Shown: positions 33,001 through 39,248, numbered from the stretch's first letter. The stretch is 45,190 nt of DNA from Acinetobacter kyonggiensis (GCF_900107285.1 NZ_FNPK01000022.1:1-45190), one strand, 5' to 3'. Numbers and translations are program-made. The notes: generated by a model not told the origin, from the sequence alone.

Positions 33001-33075
33001 TTCACTGCTAAGACTCAGGCTGAATTGGAGAGAGTGAAAGAGTTGGCTGCTTTGGCAAATGAGTTGGTAGCGTAA
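30031..33075 (+). CDS. DdrB-like polyvalent protein with pyrophosphatase-like domain
   Basis: The ATG at 30031 is preferred to the GTG 3 nt upstream. The 1014-residue protein has an N-terminal domain (70-170, INSKSRGKVHDRMRDIKYLA) like the small domains found in large polyvalent phage proteins, possibly a BECR nuclease type. A DdrB-ParB-like domain follows at 255-480 (RDRSRESSQAWVQKTSNGLD; GDDLVVESGNGRIMAIQLAY). An inorganic-pyrophosphatase-like domain spans about 670-810 (GKEWQVKMQHHYGYIENTMG, ADGDEIDVFVK). The charged helical C-terminus ends the protein. FDSI lies at 190 and 817 and FDSA at 646, all near domain borders. It probably travels in the capsid and protects injected DNA. Confidence 0.75.
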   Translation: MSDFAKIDSIQNESEVLKTIDELIYKIENNEIVEWDSEQAEKQYREYLSNLDKYDGKSIAASKAYFNDYLNGKLVKTKIGLVRINSKSRGKVHDRMRDIKYLAIPYIPEVLMTGDVSELVPLNKERTDSVEGYYNFEKSKQLNDYTLNITLKVALDSEGHLLYYLGASKEKSQLTPISQVVNPIGLEAGFDSIQSRYEDEINIDVQVLDKDGNVLSQANALKALLKKYGINNIVKGRTNKVKTAKGTQVSTVFALLESDEIIASHTSTGAENPNFPQELQPRDRSRESSQAWVQKTSNGLDPESLGRSGRADTGAPIVGDDLVVESGNGRIMAIQLAYERGQAEEYREWLIEEAEYFGFSADQVENFTAPILVRIRTSEVDRVQFTVEANQDDKLSFSATERARSDAKRLDENLLALFTPGDDGDLLTAGNQKFIQGFLKSIGDTEAAQYLTTEGKPTQALVTRIKAAIFSKAYNDDRLLEMMADQTKPDLQNMLNALGAAAPKFIEAQAVSRGDIQDVSSSIVDGIEQALDKRVANAIIDAANTIIAAKRNDQDITEFVQQQGLFGDLGEGVPELAVFLSKNSRSAKKMSLLFKAMAEFAEKQALDQLNIGLFGEPEPVSIQDAINYAVSVINENYSDNATISMFDSANDSFTLIDKHAHQAATSPYNRAKLPNQDSLIAGDYSKGAVKIGELDIAIENPADSIRSGTDPSGKEWQVKMQHHYGYIENTMGADGDEIDVFVKNHLDSDPEHAYIIRQLASDGTFDEHKIVIGAETEDEAKEIYHSNFEAGWQGFGSIERIAMADLPAKFQHTWSEFDSIDSIVTKDNVLDVIDQLIDVFDHLGVQENQPKTVLEKMAVKLTRLEDEFNTIFADQPFMGHGGTPFVDNSKGRQMRRNHEKRQERLQAKQKEIEQQKDKIQQMEWRIAGRNTQTKKSAKFIEKNPIHLGLFELEKQGLVKQWKRNPQYFFVNGLDKVALATFNGKIGLANRFTAKTQAELERVKELAALANELVA

Positions 33076-33118
33076 TTGGAACTCATCTAAATTCTAAGGT
33101 CATATTTCATCAAAAATA
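33076..33118 (+). promoter_or_regulatory. TTGGAAC-N30-AAAATA element, copy 15
   Basis: TTGGAAC at 33076-33082 directly after the TAA of the DdrB-like gene, AAAATA at 33113-33118; 69 bp to the ATG at 33145. A leader hairpin overlaps the box. Confidence 0.72.
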
Positions 33119-33144
33119 GCTCTGTATATAACAGGGCTATTTTT
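33114..33144 (+). terminator. Leader terminator overlapping promoter-like element and start
   Basis: AAATAGCTCTGT (33114-33125) pairs with ACAGGGCTATTT (33131-33142) over 12 bp with one G-T pair; the T run touches the ATG at 33145. The strongest of the four nested leader hairpins. Confidence 0.78.
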
Positions 33145-33972
33145 ATGGGTAATGATCTTGCAAAAGTGCCAGCCGCTAATGCTCCCGTAGCGGTTCAACC
33201 GGAACGGATGAATGCCGATCCTTTTTGGGGAACAGTTTCAAAGCATAAGTTTGCTGAATTCAATATCTGTACCGTTTCACGTGACGAGAATAATAATGAG
33301 GTCATCACTGTAGATTCAAATCAACCTACGGTTCGTGCTTTTTTAGTTGATGGCGACAAGACCATGGAAAGCCAATGGCAGACGCCTTTTGAAAACAGTA
33401 ATCCTGAGCTGAAAATGCCGATGCTGATGGCGGGTTTACAGACTGGTCAAACCGTTATTTCTATGGGAGCCGCAGCACCTGCAATTTTAGGCGAGACGGC
33501 TTTAGCTGTTACCAAATCTGCCATGCAGCCAATCGCCGATTTTGTAAAGTCCGTACAGGGCCATACCAATCTGAATAAAGTGAATACAACTCAGGTTTTT
33601 CTTTCCACTGCTTCAGTCCGTCTTAACCTCAGTCTTTTTTTTATTGCTTTAAGTGATGCAAAAATTGAGGTTGAAGAAAAAATTATGCGATTGGAATCAT
33701 GGGCAGTGCCTGCCAAGCTTTCACAAGGCACCGTACTTACAGATGTAATTGAGCAGGGGGTTGCTGGCCTGTTTTCAGGGATTATTCCGCCGTATATCTC
33801 GCTGACGACACACGGTAAAACCTATTGGCCTTTTATTTTAGAAAGTGTCTCCGCGCCGATTGTTACGCCGATTGATGAACATGGAAACCGCTTAAACCTC
33901 GCCGTAAATCTGAGTCTGATGAGTCGTACCGCATGGGATGCGGATGATGTCCGTAAACTTTATGGGAATTAA
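33145..33972 (+). CDS. Putative baseplate hub / tail protein, 275 aa
   Basis: The ATG at 33145 has no ribosome site other than the GGG in the hairpin. The protein has an N-terminal disordered segment, a hydrophobic centre (LKMPMLMAGLQTGQTVISMG), and a C-terminal half rich in beta strands (VFLSTASVRLNLSLFFIALS; YWPFILESVSAPIVTPIDEH). It resembles baseplate or tail-lysozyme-type structural proteins by general appearance and position before chaperone-like genes. Family not recognised with confidence. Confidence 0.45.
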   Translation: MGNDLAKVPAANAPVAVQPERMNADPFWGTVSKHKFAEFNICTVSRDENNNEVITVDSNQPTVRAFLVDGDKTMESQWQTPFENSNPELKMPMLMAGLQTGQTVISMGAAAPAILGETALAVTKSAMQPIADFVKSVQGHTNLNKVNTTQVFLSTASVRLNLSLFFIALSDAKIEVEEKIMRLESWAVPAKLSQGTVLTDVIEQGVAGLFSGIIPPYISLTTHGKTYWPFILESVSAPIVTPIDEHGNRLNLAVNLSLMSRTAWDADDVRKLYGN

Positions 33973-33977
33973 TAAAG

Positions 33978-34679
33978 ATGCTTAGTTTTGATCCTGTGCC
34001 TATTGGCAATAACACGTATCAGCTACAGGAAATTGTATTTAATGATGCTTTGAAAGTAGCAGCCATTAATCAACGACTGAATGAGAAACGTATCAGCGCA
34101 TTTTTATCACATGCACTGTGTAATAAAGAACAGCCTTTAAATATGACGATTCAAGAGCGTTATTGTTTGATGCTGAAGTATGTAGAAAAGCAGTCAGGCA
34201 CATTATTTTCCACCGATGCTGATTTTTCGAAATGCTATTTGCACTCAGATGCAAACTGGCAGTCTGAAATTACCCGAAATGGTATTACTGTACGGCAATT
34301 AGTTGGTAGGGAAGCAGAGTACCTTGAAGAGTATTGTGCCAATGCTGCGGAATGGATCGCATGCATGCTGGCTTTTCAAATTAGTTACAGTGGGCATGAA
34401 GCATTAGCTGAATTGCCGAACCGTAGTTCTAATGATACCGATTTTTTTAAGCAGTTTTCTGACCGACTGGCGTATTTAAAGCAGCGTCCTCAAAGTGATT
34501 TTGACTTGATCTATCAAGATTTCATTGCGCTCAATAACCAATTATTTACGATGATTCATTTAAATGTCAGTAATCAGGGCCTAGTCATTTCAAGAGGTGC
34601 AGATGACGCGCCGCTTCGATTTCGCCCCGCTGCCGCCTTTTTCGGAATCATCAAAGAATTGGACCAATCATTTGCTTAG
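33978..34679 (+). CDS. Putative tail assembly / baseplate chaperone-like protein
   Basis: The 233-residue alpha-helical protein starts 5 nt after the gene before. The section TIQERYCLMLKYVEKQSG is a motif reminiscent of gp26-type baseplate proteins of T4-like phages. It overlaps the next gene in another frame by 77 nt, with the pair arranged as tail chaperones often are. Frameshift fusion was considered but the second gene has its own ribosome site, so independent translation is more likely. Confidence 0.4.
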   Translation: MLSFDPVPIGNNTYQLQEIVFNDALKVAAINQRLNEKRISAFLSHALCNKEQPLNMTIQERYCLMLKYVEKQSGTLFSTDADFSKCYLHSDANWQSEITRNGITVRQLVGREAEYLEEYCANAAEWIACMLAFQISYSGHEALAELPNRSSNDTDFFKQFSDRLAYLKQRPQSDFDLIYQDFIALNNQLFTMIHLNVSNQGLVISRGADDAPLRFRPAAAFFGIIKELDQSFA

Positions 34680-34887
34680 CACGGCTCAGGATCTGGCCCA
34701 GCATTGCAAGATGTCTTTATATGAAGCGCTAAATTTACCTGTAAGTTTTGAGGCCTTTTTTTATTCATCTGACGCATGGGAAAAAAGAAAGTTAGAACTT
34801 GAAACTGAAGCACAAAAGCATAATGCCCTCATCAAACTGGGGAATGAAATAATTAAAGTAATCAGTAATTCGGGAAGGAAAAAATAG
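34603..34887 (+). CDS. Overlapping small gene, possible chaperone partner
   Basis: The ATG at 34603 is preceded by AAGAGG, so I use it rather than the in-frame GTG at 34597. The 94-residue product is helical after the first 25 residues (WTNHLLSTAQDLAQHCKMSL, then a charged helix). It lies in the +1 frame relative to the gene before and overlaps it by 77 nt. Its stop abuts the next ATG (TAGATG). Function unknown. Confidence 0.5.
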   Translation: MTRRFDFAPLPPFSESSKNWTNHLLSTAQDLAQHCKMSLYEALNLPVSFEAFFYSSDAWEKRKLELETEAQKHNALIKLGNEIIKVISNSGRKK

Positions 34888-35838
34888 ATGAATACGACAA
34901 AGATTTTAGGTGAAGCAGTTGGCATTCAGCGTCAGGATATTATTGACCGCACGGAAGAACAAACTGCGGATGGTCTAACAGGTGCTGTAATTTTAGGCCG
35001 CTTCAAGCGTGGCCGCTTGGATGCACCGATGGAAATCCATCAGGGTAATATTCGTGGTCAGTTGGGCTTTGATCCGAAGAACCAGGACTACATCGCCGTG
35101 CAGGACTGTCTGGATACAGGTGTTCCCAGTGTGCAAGTGTTGCGGTTGAAAGGCGTTAATCAACCACTCATTTGTAATTCAATAGATGATACAAATCAAA
35201 ATCGCATATTTATTGTAACTCCAGATTTACCAATTAATTTGCTTGATCCCGCTTTTAACGCAGCAGTTGACACACTAATAGAATCAGGCATATTTAGTTT
35301 CAATGGTCTGGAATATAGATTGAGTGATGGGCTATATAATGAAAACATGGGGATTATTACGCTATCCACGAAAATGCCACAAATGGGTGAGTTTTCAGAA
35401 ATCAAATTTTGTGCCTCAACTCCTTTTATCTTTCAATCTGAGCCTGAAGTGGTAGACGTTCCTGATACGAGTGATAGCACATGCCGTATATTAGATAGTT
35501 ATTTTGTGAATCAGACTATTGAGAGACAATCTGGCGGATCGGCATTTATCAGTAATTACACGCCTTCAGCGCCTATAACAGCAATAATAGTGAATGGTAA
35601 AATTTTCCCTGTAAGTATGACAGGCTTTAGTACGTGGCATAGTGCAGTTACAGCAGCCTATCAGAATAGTGATGAGTTGCGTGGACTAATAAGTTTTTGG
35701 ATTAATCCCAATTACGGGGATACAGCTTATCAATTAGTTAATAAAACCTATTCAACGATGACAGTTGGTTTATATTCTGATCCAAATAATTTAATGGCTC
35801 CTCACTTTTGTTTTAAATTAAAACCAAGTGAAGAATAA
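34888..35838 (+). CDS. Constant-N / variable-C tail-associated protein, copy B
   Basis: The first 80 residues match copy A at 23231 with few changes, and the DNA is about 85% alike in that part by eye; after LRLKGV the two diverge completely. The C-terminal 235 residues are beta-rich (FIVTPDLPINLLDPAF, ERQSGGSAFISNYTPSAPIT) and end HFCFKLKPSEE. The shared N-terminus probably anchors it in the same virion site as copy A. The longer, different head could recognise another receptor or polysaccharide. It shows recent duplication or recombination about 11.6 kb away from copy A. Confidence 0.65.
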   Translation: MNTTKILGEAVGIQRQDIIDRTEEQTADGLTGAVILGRFKRGRLDAPMEIHQGNIRGQLGFDPKNQDYIAVQDCLDTGVPSVQVLRLKGVNQPLICNSIDDTNQNRIFIVTPDLPINLLDPAFNAAVDTLIESGIFSFNGLEYRLSDGLYNENMGIITLSTKMPQMGEFSEIKFCASTPFIFQSEPEVVDVPDTSDSTCRILDSYFVNQTIERQSGGSAFISNYTPSAPITAIIVNGKIFPVSMTGFSTWHSAVTAAYQNSDELRGLISFWINPNYGDTAYQLVNKTYSTMTVGLYSDPNNLMAPHFCFKLKPSEE

Positions 35839-35890
35839 TATCTTCTAGAAAGCTGTAGAAAAAATGAGTTTAATCTTGTTTTTGTTAGAG

Positions 35891-35946
35891 CCTGCTTAAT
35901 TAAATCTTCCAACTTTTAGGGTGCATTTCATATAGCAGGTTTTTTA
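35891..35946 (+). terminator. Terminator with an inserted loop
   Basis: CCTGCT (35891-35896) pairs with AGCAGG (35934-35939) before a T run. The arms are the same as in the terminator at 15069 (CCTGCTTAAT then AGCAGGTTTTTT), but here about 33 extra bases sit in the loop. The insert contains an IS3-type end-like sequence, so it was perhaps altered by IS activity. Confidence 0.55.
35909..35925 (+). repeat. Inverted copy of a 17-nt IS3-end-like sequence
   Basis: CCAACTTTTAGGGTGCA is the reverse complement, with one mismatch, of TGCACCCCAAAAGTTGG at 37171-37187. The pair flanks the lysis genes and a short stretch either side. No transposase lies between them. Confidence 0.55.
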
Positions 35947-35988
35947 TTGGAATATTAACAAAACCTCGCCGTGCAATCACTCAAAATA
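35947..35988 (+). promoter_or_regulatory. TTGGAAT variant element, copy 16 (orphan)
   Basis: TTGGAAT at 35947-35953 and AAAATA at 35983-35988 (spacing 29). Seventy bp downstream is an ATG opening only seven codons. Confidence 0.55.
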
Positions 35989-36016
35989 GACATAACTTCA
36001 ATAGTTAGGCACAGCT

Positions 36017-36040
36017 ATGACTTACACAACAGAATTTTAG
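36017..36040 (+). pseudogene. Seven-codon mini-ORF, relic or leader
   Basis: ATG ACT TAC ACA ACA GAA TTT TAG sits exactly where a gene start is expected after the TTGGAAT element, and is followed within 7 nt by a terminator. It is too short for a protein. Either a gene was deleted and only its promoter and start remain, or this is a short RNA/leader peptide unit. Region 35839-36145 holds no other coding sequence. Confidence 0.4.
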
Positions 36041-36046
36041 CAAATG

Positions 36047-36072
36047 AAGCCCGAATTTTTCGGGCTTTTTTA
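36047..36072 (+). terminator. Intrinsic terminator
   Basis: AAGCCCGAA, loop TTT, TTCGGGCTT and T residues, abutting the next TTGGAAC. It follows the seven-codon ORF. Confidence 0.85.
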
Positions 36073-36115
36073 TTGGAACATGCTTTTTTCTCTATTCATC
36101 TGCAGCGCCAAAATA
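36073..36115 (+). promoter_or_regulatory. TTGGAAC-N30-AAAATA element, copy 17
   Basis: TTGGAAC at 36073-36079 and AAAATA at 36110-36115, exact spacing, 73 bp before the holin ATG. Last copy; none further right. Confidence 0.7.
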
Positions 36116-36145
36116 CCTATATAGAAAATCATAGGTAATTAAGCC

Positions 36146-36520
36146 ATGCAGGAAAATACTATTCCTTGGATTATTAAAATAATTCCAGCCATTGTTGGGG
36201 CCATTCTTGCCCTTGTCTTAAGTGGGGATATTGATAAGAAGGGAAAAATCCAAGTAACCGTCAGTGTTATTGGTAAATTTGCAGCAAGTGTAACGGTGAG
36301 CTTATATGGTGGTTCAGCATTCATTGAGCATTTTGAAATGCTGAAGACTTCAACCATGTATCAGGGCTTCATCATGCTGATGTTTGCTGTATTTGGGCTT
36401 TTAGCGATCGGCATTGTTTACCAAGCTGTAGCAATGTGGAGAGGCAAAACCTTACCTGAAGTTATTGCTGAAATCAAAGCTGCATTTCTTGCCATTCTTG
36501 GTAATGGGGGTGACAAGTGA
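36146..36520 (+). CDS. Holin-like membrane protein
   Basis: The 124-residue protein has three hydrophobic segments at about 7-25, 37-60 and 73-100, with a charged C-terminal tail. It sits immediately before a lysozyme gene and overlaps it by 4 nt (GTGA). Small size, three membrane helices and this order are typical of class I holins, which open the inner membrane so the endolysin can reach the wall. Identity with a named holin family was not established. Confidence 0.65.
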   Translation: MQENTIPWIIKIIPAIVGAILALVLSGDIDKKGKIQVTVSVIGKFAASVTVSLYGGSAFIEHFEMLKTSTMYQGFIMLMFAVFGLLAIGIVYQAVAMWRGKTLPEVIAEIKAAFLAILGNGGDK

Positions 36521-37134
36521 GTATTGATCAATCGCAACAAGTTGCTCAAGCATATTCTTGGCTCCGTGCTTTATCTGGTGGGAAATTATCAAATGCACAA
36601 GTGATTGCTGGCGATAAAGTTATTGCCATGCATGGACTGCCAGTATTCGCAGACATTATCGGATTTAAACTAAATGCCTTAGTTTCGGGTCTGCGTGATA
36701 TTTCGGAAAAAGGTTTTTCCATCATTCGTGACGCAGAAAGCCTTAAATTGATAGCCTACTTGGATACTGGTGGCGTATGGACCATTGGATACGGAACAAT
36801 TAAATATCCTAATGGTGTGCGCGTTAAGAAAGGTGATGTATGTACCCGTGGACAAGCGGAAATTTGGCTTAAAAACGATTGCCTGTGGGTTGATGCTTGT
36901 CTTGATAAACACGTAAAAGTGGCGGTAAGCCAAAACCAATTTGATGCACTGGCATCCTTTGTTTATAACATTGGTGAATCTGCCTTTATTAAAAGCACGA
37001 TGTTAACGCTAATAAATAACAGTAATTTTTCTAGTGCTGCATCTCAATTTGATCGTTGGATTTACGACAACGGCAAAGAAATAAAAGGGCTTGTTAATCG
37101 ACGAGCTAAAGAGAAAACTCTATTCCTAAGCTAA
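36517..37134 (+). CDS. Phage lysozyme (GH24 endolysin)
   Basis: GTG start overlapping the holin stop. In 205 residues the lysozyme begins at about residue 68: FSIIRDAESLKLIAYLDTGG then VWTIGYGT. E74, D83 and T92-94 form the expected E-D/C-T catalytic set of phage T4-type muramidases; VAVSQNQFDALASFVYNIGE is the conserved core. It cleaves the glycan bonds of peptidoglycan at lysis. The first 65 residues are an unusual extension without a clear signal or SAR helix, so the holin is the likely route to the periplasm. Confidence 0.85.
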   Translation: MSIDQSQQVAQAYSWLRALSGGKLSNAQVIAGDKVIAMHGLPVFADIIGFKLNALVSGLRDISEKGFSIIRDAESLKLIAYLDTGGVWTIGYGTIKYPNGVRVKKGDVCTRGQAEIWLKNDCLWVDACLDKHVKVAVSQNQFDALASFVYNIGESAFIKSTMLTLINNSNFSSAASQFDRWIYDNGKEIKGLVNRRAKEKTLFLS

Positions 37135-37170
37135 GACTAATAAGCCTGTAGAAAAGCCCTCAATTTAATC

Positions 37171-37218
37171 TGCACCCCAAAAGTTGGACACATAGTCTGA
37201 TTTGAAGGGTGCATTTTT
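37171..37218 (+). repeat. IS3-type terminal remnant or hairpin
   Basis: TGCACCCCAAAAGTTGG has the look of an IS3-family terminal repeat, followed after 19 bases by GGGTGCATTTTT, so TGCACCC and GGGTGCA could also pair as a terminator for the lysis genes. An inverted relative lies at 35909-35925. I cannot tell IS relic from terminator. Confidence 0.45.
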
Positions 37219-37364
37219 AATTTAAAGTGGGGTTGTTATTAGCATCTTCTATGAGTTCTTTTAATAATTCTGATTGGGTATAAATATTATATTGAATATT
37301 ATGGTTATTTTAAGTAATTAAGGTAAAATTAAATCTTAATTATTTTTAATAAAAGGTAAATTTT

Positions 37365-38066
37365 ATGAAAAAATCTAATATTTTTATATCCTTATTTCTT
37401 GTACTAATTACTAGTTCTGCTAGCGCTGCCTATACACCTTCAACAGCTATCAGTTATGCCGTAAATAACTATAATTTGCCCTACAATACAACATCAAATC
37501 CTTTTATTAATGTTTCAGGTGTTGGAGGTAATTGCACTAATTTTGCAAATCAAACAATATCTGGTGGATTATTAGGAATAACAAATGCTAAGACATTGAA
37601 TCAAAATTTAATTTCTCAATCTACTGCAGTTAAAGCTGTTCAAAATACGAGTGTATTCTATAAATGCAATACAGTAGGTAATACTTGCCAGACTATAGCT
37701 TGGCGTGGTGCACAACCAATGTTCACATACTCAGCGAACAGTACAAGCCTACAATCTAAAGGAGTCCGATTGAATCTGGCTACTAAGACTACACTGGTAA
37801 ATGGAACTTTATCACCACTTGATCTATCAAAAATTAGAGTTGGAGATATTGTTTATTTAGATTTTGATTTTGTTATTGGGGGCTCAAGTAATTCTGTTGA
37901 TCATACGGCTGTAGTAACCGCAGTCAACCCAGAATCTTGGTATGATGTAACTCAAACAATGAAATACAATAATATTAAACTTACTTATCAATCAAACAAT
38001 ACAACCAATAAAGGCTTAGGTGATATGAATGCACCTGCAATCTATATATATCGTCCTTTCATCTGA
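37365..38066 (+). CDS. Secreted amidase-like protein (Cys-His)
   Basis: The 233-residue protein has a signal peptide (KKSNIFISLFLVLITSSASA). It then has AISYAVNNYNLPYN and VGGNCTNFANQTISGGLLG, with C57 as likely nucleophile, and later VGDIVYLDFDFVIGG and NSVDHTAVV with H180. This matches the pattern of the putative amidase domain family (NlpC/P60-like fold; CTNFxSQ with a late His). It probably acts on peptidoglycan in the periplasm or outside. It is AT-rich, has no TTGGAAC element and is paired with a following membrane-anchored gene. Effector, lysis or wall-turnover functions are possible. Confidence 0.62.
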   Translation: MKKSNIFISLFLVLITSSASAAYTPSTAISYAVNNYNLPYNTTSNPFINVSGVGGNCTNFANQTISGGLLGITNAKTLNQNLISQSTAVKAVQNTSVFYKCNTVGNTCQTIAWRGAQPMFTYSANSTSLQSKGVRLNLATKTTLVNGTLSPLDLSKIRVGDIVYLDFDFVIGGSSNSVDHTAVVTAVNPESWYDVTQTMKYNNIKLTYQSNNTTNKGLGDMNAPAIYIYRPFI

Positions 38067-38090
38067 TTTAGTTATTAACTGCTAATAAAA

Positions 38091-38118
38091 AGCATCACTT
38101 ATTTATATAAGTGATGCT
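38091..38118 (+). promoter_or_regulatory. Perfect 12-bp hairpin before the TTG-start gene
   Basis: AGCATCACTTAT, loop TTAT, ATAAGTGATGCT, immediately before GGAG, the ribosome site of the next gene. No T run on the + strand; on the minus strand it would end in TTTTTATTAG. It may be an attenuator, processing site or minus-strand terminator. Confidence 0.5.
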
Positions 38119-38130
38119 GGAGCAATAGTT

Positions 38131-39171
38131 TTGAAAAAATTAATTTTTACTTTAATAGCATGCTTAATTATTTTAATTTCTCTTTATTTTTATCTTAAGC
38201 CAAATAATAGTCAGTCCATTGCTGAACTTCAGAAAGAAAGTGTAAGTAATTCTAGTGAGAATAGTGCGGAACAAAGTATTCAGACATCTTCCAACAACAC
38301 CGATATGATAGCCCCATTGAAGTTACTCAAAGCTTTTATTGAAAAGGCTCCTTTCAAACAAGAAGATACACACTCAATATTGGCGCAGAATCCTGAAAAT
38401 ATTCAAAATTATCTAAGTGAGTTTTCTAGTTTAATTGATACAAATATAATGAAAAACAATAAATTGAGTGCTGATCAAAAAGCTAAAATACTATGGAGTA
38501 TGTTCAAAGAATACAATTGGCTTGGGGACGATAATGCCTTTAAAGCAATAATTAAAGATAATTTAATGTATCTAAGAAATCCGTATTTAATTCCTGAGAT
38601 CATGAAGACCTATGGTGATATTTCTTCTTTGGGTGAAAAGAGTGCAAATTCACGCCATGATCTATTAGAAATTATAAACTCCATAGATATTAGTCCTCAG
38701 AATCCAAATAATAAGCTAGTTGTTGATACCTTAAGATCGGAATTAAGATCAATCAATAGTCGAAGCGAAGCCCAAAATTTAAGTGATATGGCCACAAAAA
38801 TACTTTATGAATATGGTAAGTCTACTGGGATTGATGTTATTCCAGATATTATTCAAGCAGCGAATACTAATACACAGGCTAGTTTAAGCTACGTAAATAA
38901 TGTCTTAAAGTTGACTTTATCAGATAATAATACGACTCAACTTCAGAGTCTTATACAAAGTAATATGTCTCAATCTACTAGAGATGATTTAAATAAAGCA
39001 ATTTCTTTTAATTTAAAAGAAGATGGAAACATTGCGATTAGCAGTTTGAATAAAGAATCATTAGCTATATTGGATCAATATTTAGGAAAAGAATTTTCTA
39101 ATAATCCTGAGTTCGAGAAAAATACTGAGTTAAAGCAAGTTTATGGAAAAATCAAATCAGCATTAGAGTGA
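38131..39171 (+). CDS. Membrane-anchored helical protein, TTG start
   Basis: No ATG fits; TTG at 38131 follows GGAG by about ten bases. The 346-residue product has one N-terminal membrane helix (KKLIFTLIACLIILISLYFY). It continues with a Ser/Asn-rich linker and a large helical body facing the periplasm. No family is recognised. Its position 64 nt after a secreted amidase-like gene and its anchor suggest a partner, for example an inhibitor or immunity protein, but this is speculation. Base content is much more AT-rich than in the phage genes. Confidence 0.6.
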   Translation: MKKLIFTLIACLIILISLYFYLKPNNSQSIAELQKESVSNSSENSAEQSIQTSSNNTDMIAPLKLLKAFIEKAPFKQEDTHSILAQNPENIQNYLSEFSSLIDTNIMKNNKLSADQKAKILWSMFKEYNWLGDDNAFKAIIKDNLMYLRNPYLIPEIMKTYGDISSLGEKSANSRHDLLEIINSIDISPQNPNNKLVVDTLRSELRSINSRSEAQNLSDMATKILYEYGKSTGIDVIPDIIQAANTNTQASLSYVNNVLKLTLSDNNTTQLQSLIQSNMSQSTRDDLNKAISFNLKEDGNIAISSLNKESLAILDQYLGKEFSNNPEFEKNTELKQVYGKIKSALE

Positions 39172-39210
39172 TTTTTTGAAAATTATTAGCTAACACTTAA
39201 TTTAATAAAG

Positions 39211-39248
39211 AAAAAGTCCAATAACTCTTGCAAGTTATCGGGCTTTTT
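39211..39248 (+). terminator. Intrinsic terminator of the cargo unit
   Basis: AAAAAGTCCAATAACT pairs with AGTTATCGGGCTTTTT (one mismatch, one G-T) around a 6-nt loop, followed by T residues. Confidence 0.8.

Larger units (their letters stand above)
1483..37134 (+). mobile_element. Contractile-tailed phage or phage-plasmid morphogenesis block
   Basis: Contiguous + strand genes for terminase, capsid, portal, sheath, spike, fibre, protease, anti-restriction and lysis. The shared TTGGAAC element appears through the block and nowhere to its right. Outer limits are set only by the first and last such units; integration, replication and regulation genes are not in view. Confidence 0.8.

Noticed and set aside
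2221..36115. Sigma-54-type promoters (GG-N10-GC) as explanation of the TTGGAAC element
   Set aside because: In the copies tested no GC pair follows at the required 10-base spacing, and the second conserved box is AAAATA about 30 bases away.
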